Positions 6,571-12,067 of a DNA stretch of 12,067 nt are shown here, piece by piece. Below the pieces are notes generated by a model, which saw only the letters and a list, made by a program, of their open reading frames with translations, did no database searches and had not been told where the DNA came from. The stretch covers positions 1 through 12,067 of the forward strand of contig JAAYHO010000272.1 of assembly GCA_012735335.1 (NCBI GenBank). Reading direction: 5' to 3'. Each line of letters starts with the position of its first letter. Position 1 is the stretch's first letter. The translations under genes were made by a program, and so were the position numbers. The stretch comes from Gammaproteobacteria bacterium. GTDB taxonomy: Bacteria; Pseudomonadota; Gammaproteobacteria; Pseudomonadales; Pseudomonadaceae.

Positions 6571-7035
6571 TCAGCCCAGTACGCGCAGGCCGCGTTTGGC
6601 CCTGGGGCGGGTCAGGTGGCCGAACAGCCAGCTGCCGATCGCCACGCTCACACAGACCGCTGCCCACTGCCAGCCGGCACTGGGTGCGGTGATCTCAGGC
6701 AGCACCAGAGTGGTATCGACCACCTTGTACGCCACCCAGATACCCCCTGCCCCGGCCAGGGCAAACAGCAGCCAGCGCCAGGGGCGGAAGATCCGCGCCA
6801 GCAGTTCGGCAATCGGCAGGAAGATCAGCAGCGTGGCGGCGACCATGGCGGCAAAGCTCGGCAGCAGTCCCGGCAGGGCTGTCATGCCTGCGGACAGGCG
6901 CTCAGCCAGCAAGGTCGGCGGCTCGGCCAGAGCAGCGAGATTGATCTGGGCCTGCGCCAGCGCCCCGAGGATGGTCGCCACCAGCACGGCCAGAATATAG
7001 AAAGCGATTATTCGCAGTATCGCAGTCAGTGACAT
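6571..7035 (-). CDS. Small inner-membrane protein of unknown function, four predicted TM helices
   Basis: A 154-residue hydrophobic protein I cannot assign to a named family. Four membrane segments are visible at about residues 5-26, 56-80, 86-106 and 121-141. A 30-residue hydrophilic stretch separates the first two, and the short C-terminal tail is Arg/Lys-rich (RPRAKRGLRVLG), which suggests a cytoplasmic C-terminus. The start is the ATG at 7035. It is two bases past the stop of the 91-aa gene and is served by AAGGAA (7046-7041) lying inside that gene, so the two are very probably translationally coupled. No catalytic motif or conserved charged residue inside a helix stands out. It could be an accessory membrane partner of the 91-aa protein. 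Confidence 0.8.
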   Translation of the reverse strand: MSLTAILRIIAFYILAVLVATILGALAQAQINLAALAEPPTLLAERLSAGMTALPGLLPSFAAMVAATLLIFLPIAELLARIFRPWRWLLFALAGAGGIWVAYKVVDTTLVLPEITAPSAGWQWAAVCVSVAIGSWLFGHLTRPRAKRGLRVLG

Positions 7036-7037
7036 GG

Positions 7038-7313
7038 TTATTCCTTGTCAGGCAGATCCGGCAGGTTGCGCAGGGACTGCTCGTAGCCCTCGAGGTCGAA
7101 GGGGGCATCCTGCTCCAGCATCAGGTTGATATGGAAGGCCAGCACCTGGGCCATCAGGTCCAGGCTGTCGGCGCGCTCATAGCCCACCAGGGTCAGTTTG
7201 TTCAGAGTCGCCTGCGCAGCGGCGGGCGAGCCTTCGGCCAGTTGGTTCTCTATGGCTTCCAGCAGTTTCTCGTGGGTGAAAGCCGAATCGGCTTCATCGT
7301 CAGTTTGGGACAT
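7038..7313 (-). CDS. Small acidic soluble protein of unknown function, 91 aa
   Basis: The product is acidic, starts MSQTDDEADSAFTHEKLLEA, has no membrane segment or signal peptide, and appears mostly helical. It ends in an acidic, Pro-containing tail (LRNLPDLPDKE). I do not recognise a family. The ATG at 7313 is chosen because the open frame upstream runs through the palindromic repeat and then antisense-like sequence inside fba, so a longer reading is not credible. The ribosome binding site is weak. It lies 193 bp past fba in the same direction, with the repeat between, and is coupled to the 154-aa membrane protein behind it. The pairing suggests a joint role, which is inference only. Confidence 0.78.
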   Translation of the reverse strand: MSQTDDEADSAFTHEKLLEAIENQLAEGSPAAAQATLNKLTLVGYERADSLDLMAQVLAFHINLMLEQDAPFDLEGYEQSLRNLPDLPDKE

Positions 7314-7354
7314 GCTTGGTCTCGTCTGTGTCGCCGCTCTCATCAAACATTCGC

Positions 7355-7461
7355 CACACCCCGTCATTGCGAGGAGCGCAGCGACGCGGCAATCCATTAC
7401 TCGGAGTAACCGGCACCCGCTGGATTGCCACGCCCTTCGGGCTCGCAATGACGGGGGTGTG
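7355..7461. repeat. MITE-like palindromic repeat, CGTCATTGCGAG family
   Basis: The 107-bp element has near-perfect terminal inverted repeats: CACACCCCGTCATTGCGAG (7355-7373) and CTCGCAATGACGGGGGTGTG (7442-7461), which differ by one inserted G. Inside them a second inverted pair, GGCAATCCA (7388-7396) and TGGATTGCC (7421-7429), brackets a small hairpin TTACT-CGG-AGTAA (7397-7409). Elements with the CGTCATTGCGAG ends and the GGCAATCCA inner arm recur in many bacterial genomes as non-coding dispersed palindromes. It carries no transposase and shows no clear target-site duplication. It sits between fba and the 91-aa gene. Confidence 0.8.
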
Positions 7462-7486
7462 CTGCGCTCCAACGTGCAGAGCGCAG
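7462..7486 (-). terminator. Hairpin after fba, possible terminator or mRNA 3' end
   Basis: CTGCGCTC (7462-7469) and GAGCGCAG (7479-7486) form a perfect eight-base stem around a nine-base loop. On the - strand it begins 20 bases past the fba stop. It lacks a T run, so intrinsic termination is doubtful; it may instead protect the 3' end of the fba message. Confidence 0.35.
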
Positions 7487-7506
7487 ACTCCTGCAGAGCT
7501 ATCTGA

Positions 7507-8571
7507 TCAGTTGATCTTGGGATCCAGCTCGCCGCTTTCGTAGCGCTGGTACATGGCTTCGAGGCTGACCGGTTTGATCTTCGAGGCGTTACCGGCAGTG
7601 CCGAAGGCTTCGTAACGGGCGATGCAGATGTCGCGCATGGCCTTGACCGTTTCAGCGAACACCTTGCGCGGGTCGAACTCGCTCGGGTTGTGGGCCATGA
7701 AACGGCGCATGGCACCGGTGGAGGCCAGACGCAGGTCGGTGTCGATATTGACCTTGCGTACGCCGTACTTGATACCTTCGACGATTTCCTCGACCGGTAC
7801 GCCGTAGGTTTCCTTGATGTCGCCACCGTACTCGTTGATGATCGCCAGCCACTCCTGGGGTACCGAGGAGGAGCCGTGCATCACCAGGTGGGTGTTGGGA
7901 ATGCGCTCGTGGATGGCCTTGATGCGGTCGATGGCCAGGATGTCGCCGGTCGGCGGCTTGGTGAACTTGTAGGCGCCATGGCTGGTGCCGATGGCGATGG
8001 CCAGGGCGTCCACCTTGGTCTGTTTGACGAAGTCGGCGGCTTCTTCCGGATCGGTCAGCATCTGCTCCAGATCCAGGGTGCCTTCGGCGCCGATACCGTC
8101 TTCTTCACCGGCCTGACCGGTTTCCAGACTGCCCAGGCAGCCCAGCTCGCCTTCCACTGATACGCCACAGGCGTGGGCCATTTCCACGGTGCGACGGGTC
8201 ACGTCGACGTTGTAGGCGTAGTCCGTCGGGGTCTTGCCATCTTCGCCCAGGGAACCGTCCATCATCACCGAGGAGAAACCCAGCTGGATGGAGCGCTGGC
8301 ACACCGCAGGGCTGGTGCCGTGGTCCTGGTGCATGCACACCGGAATATGCGGAAACTCTTCGATAGCCGCCAGAATCAGGTGACGCAAAAAGGGTGCGCC
8401 GGCGTATTTGCGGGCACCGGCGGAGGCCTGGACGATGACCGGAGAATCGGTCTTGTCGGCCGCTTCCATGATCGCGCGCATCTGTTCAAGGTTGTTGACG
8501 TTGAAGGCTGGAATGCCGTAGCCGTACTCGGCAGCGTGGTCCAGCATCTGGCGCAAGCTGATCAAAGCCAT
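7507..8571 (-). CDS. fba: Fructose-bisphosphate aldolase, class II
   Basis: The enzyme splits fructose 1,6-bisphosphate into dihydroxyacetone phosphate and glyceraldehyde 3-phosphate, or runs in reverse in gluconeogenesis, using a divalent metal. The 354-residue length and sequence fit the CbbA/Fba class II type. Visible active-site features: HQDHG with Asp83 and metal ligand His84, GELGCLG (141-147) with Glu142, GTSHG with metal ligand His198, MHGSSS with metal ligand His232, and the phosphate-binding NIDTDLR (275-281). The ATG at 8571 has GGAGA (8584-8580) eight bases before it. It is the last of the tkt-epd-pgk-fba series, separated from pgk by 101 bp containing two hairpins. Many pseudomonads lack phosphofructokinase and use this enzyme mainly in the gluconeogenic direction; that role here is an inference. 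Confidence 0.96.
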   Translation of the reverse strand: MALISLRQMLDHAAEYGYGIPAFNVNNLEQMRAIMEAADKTDSPVIVQASAGARKYAGAPFLRHLILAAIEEFPHIPVCMHQDHGTSPAVCQRSIQLGFSSVMMDGSLGEDGKTPTDYAYNVDVTRRTVEMAHACGVSVEGELGCLGSLETGQAGEEDGIGAEGTLDLEQMLTDPEEAADFVKQTKVDALAIAIGTSHGAYKFTKPPTGDILAIDRIKAIHERIPNTHLVMHGSSSVPQEWLAIINEYGGDIKETYGVPVEEIVEGIKYGVRKVNIDTDLRLASTGAMRRFMAHNPSEFDPRKVFAETVKAMRDICIARYEAFGTAGNASKIKPVSLEAMYQRYESGELDPKIN

Positions 8572-8612
8572 GATTGTATTCTCCGCTTAACTGAATTCAT
8601 GAAATCTGTCGT

Positions 8613-8637
8613 AGCCTGCCGCAGTGCGGTGCAGGCT
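8613..8637. other. Stem-loop in the fba leader
   Basis: AGCCTGC (8613-8619) and GCAGGCT (8631-8637) form a seven-base stem enclosing an imperfect CCGCA/TGCGG inner pairing. It lies about 40 bases before the fba start, next to the stronger hairpin at 8645-8663. It may be part of an RNA processing or stability element between pgk and fba. Confidence 0.4.
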
Positions 8638-8644
8638 GCAAGTT

Positions 8645-8663
8645 ACCCCGGCCATGCCGGGGT
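8645..8663 (-). terminator. GC-rich hairpin after pgk
   Basis: ACCCCGGC (8645-8652) and GCCGGGGT (8656-8663) form a perfect eight-base stem with a three-base loop, starting nine bases past the pgk stop on the - strand. No T run follows. It could be a partial terminator that sets the ratio of pgk to fba message, or a block to 3' exonucleases. Confidence 0.45.
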
Positions 8664-8672
8664 CTGCTGCAA

Positions 8673-9830
8673 TCAACTACGCTGTTGCAGGATCTCGACC
8701 GCTGGTAATACCTTGCCTTCGACAAACTCGAGGAAGGCGCCTCCACCAGTGGAAATATAGGAAATCCGCTCGGCCACGCCGTACTTGTCGATGGCCGCCA
8801 GGGTATCGCCACCACCGGCGATGGAAAACGCCGGGCTCTCGGCAATGGCCTCGGCCAGTACTCGGGTGCCCTGGCCGAACTGGTCGAACTCGAACACACC
8901 CACCGGGCCGTTCCACAGGATGGTACCGGAAGATTTCAGCAATTCGGCGAAGTTGGCCGCCGTCTGCGGGCCGATATCCAGAATCATATCGTCTTCGGCC
9001 ACATCCGCCACCAGCTTGATGGTCGCTTCAGCATCCTCGGCAAAGGCCTTGGCCACCACCACGTCCACCGGCAGCGGCACGCTGACCTTGGCGGCAATGG
9101 CGCTGGCGGTATCCACCAGATCGGCCTCGTACAGGGACTTGCCCACCGGCAGACCGGCAGCGGCGAGGAAGGTGTTGGCGATGCCGCCGCCGACGATCAG
9201 TTGATCGCACTTCTCGGCCAGCGCATTGAGCACATCCAGCTTGGTCGATACCTTGGAACCGGCGACGATGGCAGCCATCGGCTGGGCCGGCTTGTCCAGT
9301 GCGCGACCCAGCGCCTCCAGCTCGGCGGCCAGCAGCGGCCCGGCACAGGCGGTCTTGGCAAATCTGGCGACACCATGGGTGGAACCCTGGGCGCGGTGGG
9401 CGGTACCGAAGGCGTCCATGACGAATACATCACACAGGGCGGCGTACTTCTGCGCCAGCTCGTCGGTGTTCTTCTTCTCTCCGGCGTTGAAGCGCACGTT
9501 CTCCAGCAACACCAGCTCACCCGGCTGCACTTCCACGCCATCCAGATAGTCACGTACCAGCGGTACTTCGCGACCCAGCGCCTTGCTCAGGTAGGCGGCA
9601 ACCGGGGCCAGGCTGTTTTCCTCGCTGAACACGCCCTCTTCCGGGCGACCCAGGTGCGAGCAGACCATCACCGCCGCGCCCTTTTCCAGCGCCAGCCTGA
9701 TGGTCGGCAGGGAGGCCAGAATGCGTGCATCGCTGGCCACCTGGCCGTTCTTGACCGGGACGTTGAGGTCTTCGCGAATCAGAACCCGCAACCCTTTCAG
9801 GTCGAGTGCCTCCATGGTCAGTACCGCCAT
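8673..9830 (-). CDS. pgk: Phosphoglycerate kinase
   Basis: Pgk transfers phosphate between 1,3-bisphosphoglycerate and ADP in glycolysis, or the reverse in gluconeogenesis; it is cytosolic. The 385 residues agree with the usual length. Substrate-binding REDLNVP (19-25) and HLGRP (59-63) lie in the N-lobe with NVRF at 111-114. The nucleotide-binding C-lobe shows AGSKVSTKL (190-198), WNGPVGVFE (306-314), the phosphate loop AGGGDT (338-343) and STGGGAFLE (360-368). The ATG at 9830 has a near-ideal AAGGAG (9842-9837) six bases upstream. The gene follows epd after 53 bp, so the two are likely cotranscribed. Confidence 0.97.
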   Translation of the reverse strand: MAVLTMEALDLKGLRVLIREDLNVPVKNGQVASDARILASLPTIRLALEKGAAVMVCSHLGRPEEGVFSEENSLAPVAAYLSKALGREVPLVRDYLDGVEVQPGELVLLENVRFNAGEKKNTDELAQKYAALCDVFVMDAFGTAHRAQGSTHGVARFAKTACAGPLLAAELEALGRALDKPAQPMAAIVAGSKVSTKLDVLNALAEKCDQLIVGGGIANTFLAAAGLPVGKSLYEADLVDTASAIAAKVSVPLPVDVVVAKAFAEDAEATIKLVADVAEDDMILDIGPQTAANFAELLKSSGTILWNGPVGVFEFDQFGQGTRVLAEAIAESPAFSIAGGGDTLAAIDKYGVAERISYISTGGGAFLEFVEGKVLPAVEILQQRS

Positions 9831-9836
9831 CTAGTG

Positions 9837-9842
9837 CTCCTT
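9837..9842 (-). promoter_or_regulatory. Ribosome binding site of pgk
   Basis: AAGGAG on the - strand, six bases before the ATG at 9830. It is the best ribosome binding site in the cluster and fits the high protein output expected for Pgk. Confidence 0.7.
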
Positions 9843-9883
9843 GTTCAATCGTTGGAAGTAATTGGAAATAAACAGAAAACTGA

Positions 9884-10927
9884 TCAGGCCTGGCCGTCCA
9901 GCTGCTGCAGCCAGTACTGCGCCACATCCAGCATGCGGTTGGCAAAGCCCCATTCGTTATCGAACCACACCAGCAGATTGACCAGCCGCGAACCCGACAT
10001 GTTGGTCAGGCTGGCGTCGACGATCGCCGAGTGGGGGTCGTGGTTGAAATCACAACTGGCATGCTGCAGCTCGGTATAGCCCAGCAGGCCGCGATACTCC
10101 GATTCAGACGCCTGACGCAGCAGCCGGTTCACTTCTTCGGCGCTGGTATCCCGGCTGGTCTGCAGGGTGATATCCAGCGCCGAGACGTTGACCGTGGGCA
10201 CGCGCATGGCCTTGGCCTGCACCCGCCCGGCCAGCTCCGGCAGCAGCCGCTCGATGCCCCTGGCCAGCCCGGTGGAGACCGGAATCACCGACTGGAAGGC
10301 CGAACGGGTACGGCGCAGGTCGGCATGGTGGTAGGCATCGATCACCGGCTGGTCGTTCATCGCCGAGTGGATAGTGGTGATGGACACCTGCTCCAGCCCC
10401 AGCTCGCGATGCAGCAGGTGCAGTACCGGCACGCTGGCATTGGTGGTGCAGGAGGCGTTGGAGATCAGTCGCGAACGGGGGTTCAGGCTGGCGTGATTGA
10501 CCCCGTAGACCAGGGTCGCGTCCACCGCCTCGGCGTTGGCCATCGGCTGGGAAAACAGCACCCGGGGCGCACCGGCGCTGACAAATCGTGCGGCCTCGTC
10601 ACGGCTGGTGTATTGCCCGGAGCATTCCAGCAACAGGTCGATATCCAGCTGCGCCCAGTCGACCGCCTCCGGAGTGGCGGCGCAGAGCACCTTCACGCAG
10701 TCGCCATTGATATGCAGGCAATCACCATCCACCCGCACCTCACCGGGAAAGCGCCCGTGGGTGGAGTCGAAACGGGTCAGGTACTCGACACTGGCCTGAT
10801 CGGCCAGGTCGTTGAGTGCGACTATCTGCATATCCCGACCACCGTGCTCGTGCAGGGCGCGCAGCACGCAACGCCCGATACGGCCGTAACCGTTCAGGGC
10901 GATGCGATAGGGGCGGCGGCTGGACAT
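9884..10927 (-). CDS. epd: D-erythrose-4-phosphate dehydrogenase (GAPDH family)
   Basis: Epd oxidises erythrose 4-phosphate to 4-phosphoerythronate with NAD, the first step of the DXP-dependent pyridoxal 5'-phosphate route; erythrose 4-phosphate is a transketolase product, so the position next to tkt makes sense. The 347-residue protein has the GAPDH-family NAD motif NGYGRIGR (12-19), NDLADQ (39-44) typical of Epd, catalytic Cys160 in SNASCTTN, His187 in TTIHS and WFDNEWG (321-327). GYG in place of GFG, and the ND-LAD sequence, favour Epd over GapA. The residue four after the catalytic Cys, usually a second Cys, is Ala. I chose the ATG at 10927, two bases past the tkt stop; a GTG at 10933 overlapping that stop is the alternative and would add two residues. 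A GapB-like role cannot be fully excluded. Confidence 0.9.
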   Translation of the reverse strand: MSSRRPYRIALNGYGRIGRCVLRALHEHGGRDMQIVALNDLADQASVEYLTRFDSTHGRFPGEVRVDGDCLHINGDCVKVLCAATPEAVDWAQLDIDLLLECSGQYTSRDEAARFVSAGAPRVLFSQPMANAEAVDATLVYGVNHASLNPRSRLISNASCTTNASVPVLHLLHRELGLEQVSITTIHSAMNDQPVIDAYHHADLRRTRSAFQSVIPVSTGLARGIERLLPELAGRVQAKAMRVPTVNVSALDITLQTSRDTSAEEVNRLLRQASESEYRGLLGYTELQHASCDFNHDPHSAIVDASLTNMSGSRLVNLLVWFDNEWGFANRMLDVAQYWLQQLDGQA

Positions 10928-10929
10928 GC

Positions 10930-12067
10930 TCACTCGTCTTCGAGCAGCTCGTCGGCCAGCAGCAGTATATTATCGACGGTGAAGCCGAACTCCTCGAACA
11001 GCTGCCCGGCCGGAGCCGACTCGCCGTAGGTGTGCATGCCGACGATGCGGCCATCCAGACCCACGTACTTGTACCAGTAGTCGGCGTGGGCCGCCTCGAT
11101 GGCGATGCGCGAGCCCACTTCCAGCGGCAGTACCGCCTGACGGTATTCCGCGTCCTGCTGATCGAACACGCTGGTACAGGGCATGGAGACCACACGCACC
11201 CGGCGGCCCTGCTCGTTCAATTTTTCCCAGGCCTGCATGGCCAGACCGACTTCCGAGCCGGTGGCGATCAGGATCAGTTCTGGCTCGCCCGCACAGTCCT
11301 TGAGGATATAACCACCACGGGCGATGGCCGCTTCGGTTTCGTTGTCACGGATATGACAGGGCAGATTCTGCCGCGAGAAGATCAGCGCGCTCGGGCCGTC
11401 CTTGCGCTGCAGCGCCTGCTTCCAGGCCACTGCCGACTCGACGGTATCCGCCGGACGCCAGGTATCCAGATTCGGTGTGGTGCGCAGGCTGGTCAGTTGC
11501 TCGACCGGCTGGTGGGTCGGGCCGTCTTCACCCAGGCCGATGGAGTCGTGGGTAAACACGTAGATCACCCGCTGCTTCATCAGCGCCGACATGCGCACCG
11601 CGTTACGCGCATATTCCATGAACATCAGGAAGGTCGCGCCGTAGGGGATCAGACCGCCATGCAGGGCCACGCCATTCATGATCGCGGCCATGCCGAACTC
11701 GCGCACGCCGTAGTACATGTAGTTGCCGGAGGCGTCTTCTTCTACTACCGGTTTGCAACCGTCCCACAGGGTCAGGTTGGAGCCGGCCAGGTCGGCGGAG
11801 CCGCCCAGCAGCTCCGGCAGCAGCGGGCCGAAGAAATTCAGGCAGTTCTGGCTGGCCTTGCGGCTGGCGATGTTCTCGCCCTTCTCCGCCACTTCACGGA
11901 TATAGGCACTGGCCTTTTCCTCGAAGTCGGCGGGTAGGTCGCCAGCCATGCGCCGTTTGAACTCGGCGGCCAGCTCGGGGAATTCGGCCTGGTAGGCGGC
12001 GAATCTGTCGTTCCACTGCTGCTCGGCCTGGCTGCCCGCCTCTTTGGCATCCCACTCGGCGTAGATA
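10930..12067 (-). CDS. tkt: Transketolase, C-terminal 378 residues (cut by window end)
   Basis: Transketolase moves two-carbon units between sugar phosphates with thiamine diphosphate, linking glycolysis and the pentose phosphate pathway. The visible part runs from the end of the first domain ([11 protein letters not shown] at the window edge) through the pyrimidine-binding domain and the C-terminal domain. Characteristic sequences are [23 protein letters not shown] with the glutamate that activates the cofactor, [17 protein letters not shown] and SRQNLP. The full enzyme is about 665 residues, so roughly 43 per cent at the N-terminus lies beyond 12067. The last codons overlap the possible GTG start of epd (GTGA), which points to one transcript and coupled translation. 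Confidence 0.96.
   Translation of the reverse strand, partial: IYAEWDAKEAGSQAEQQWNDRFAAYQAEFPELAAEFKRRMAGDLPADFEEKASAYIREVAEKGENIASRKASQNCLNFFGPLLPELLGGSADLAGSNLTLWDGCKPVVEEDASGNYMYYGVREFGMAAIMNGVALHGGLIPYGATFLMFMEYARNAVRMSALMKQRVIYVFTHDSIGLGEDGPTHQPVEQLTSLRTTPNLDTWRPADTVESAVAWKQALQRKDGPSALIFSRQNLPCHIRDNETEAAIARGGYILKDCAGEPELILIATGSEVGLAMQAWEKLNEQGRRVRVVSMPCTSVFDQQDAEYRQAVLPLEVGSRIAIEAAHADYWYKYVGLDGRIVGMHTYGESAPAGQLFEEFGFTVDNILLLADELLEDE

Noticed and set aside
6437..7000. + strand frame of 187 codons starting in the hairpin region
   Set aside because: It is translated hairpin sequence followed by the antisense of the 154-aa membrane protein.
7314..7826. Upstream extension of the 91-aa gene to 262 codons
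   Set aside because: The extension reads through the palindromic repeat and out of frame through fba; its composition is not protein-like.
10816..11937. 373-codon + strand frame opposite transketolase, and a similar one at 10031-11029 opposite epd
   Set aside because: Both are shadows of unambiguous enzymes on the other strand and contain no recognisable domain.

Overview
The window looks like a GC-rich gammaproteobacterial chromosome, most likely from the Pseudomonadaceae (Pseudomonas or Halopseudomonas type). The reasons are the high-GC codon use, the gene order tkt-epd-pgk-fba on one strand (the order I recall from pseudomonads), a DbpA-type helicase, a YihG-type acyltransferase, and extragenic palindromic repeats of the kind common in that family. 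The assignment rests on gene content and translated sequence; no database search was run.

Left part (1-2215, + strand): the window opens with what may be the last codons of an unidentified gene. Next comes the C-terminal half of a cation diffusion facilitator (CDF) metal transporter whose N-terminal half is missing. A 50-codon small ORF follows with a very good ribosome binding site, then a complete HI0933/YhiN-family flavoprotein.

Middle (2212-6364): a complete Lnt-like N-acyltransferase on the - strand ends tail to tail with the flavoprotein; the two genes share one CTAG as their stop codons. It is divergent from a YihG-type lysophospholipid-acyltransferase family protein on the + strand, so two membrane-lipid acyltransferase-type genes flank one 143-bp promoter region. 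The 23S-rRNA-specific DEAD-box helicase dbpA follows.

Junction (6365-6570): between the convergent dbpA and the - strand cluster lie four hairpins forming two inverted pairs. The loops within each pair are reverse complements and the stems differ by compensatory changes. One pair has the layout of a REP doublet (REPIN/BIME).

Right part (6571-12067, - strand, read right to left): transketolase (cut by the window end), epd (erythrose-4-phosphate dehydrogenase), pgk and fba form a central-carbon cluster. Together they link triose and hexose phosphates with the non-oxidative pentose phosphate pathway, and epd points toward pyridoxal phosphate synthesis. Past fba lie a hairpin, a 107-bp MITE-like palindromic repeat and a tightly coupled pair of small genes of unknown function (91 aa soluble, 154 aa with four membrane segments).

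Most of the window is ordinary housekeeping content. I see no defence island, prophage, CRISPR array or obviously new multi-gene system. The parts most worth a second look are the truncated transporter with its 5' junction, the 50-aa small ORF, the covarying hairpin array, the MITE-like repeat and the Lnt paralogue outside its usual context.
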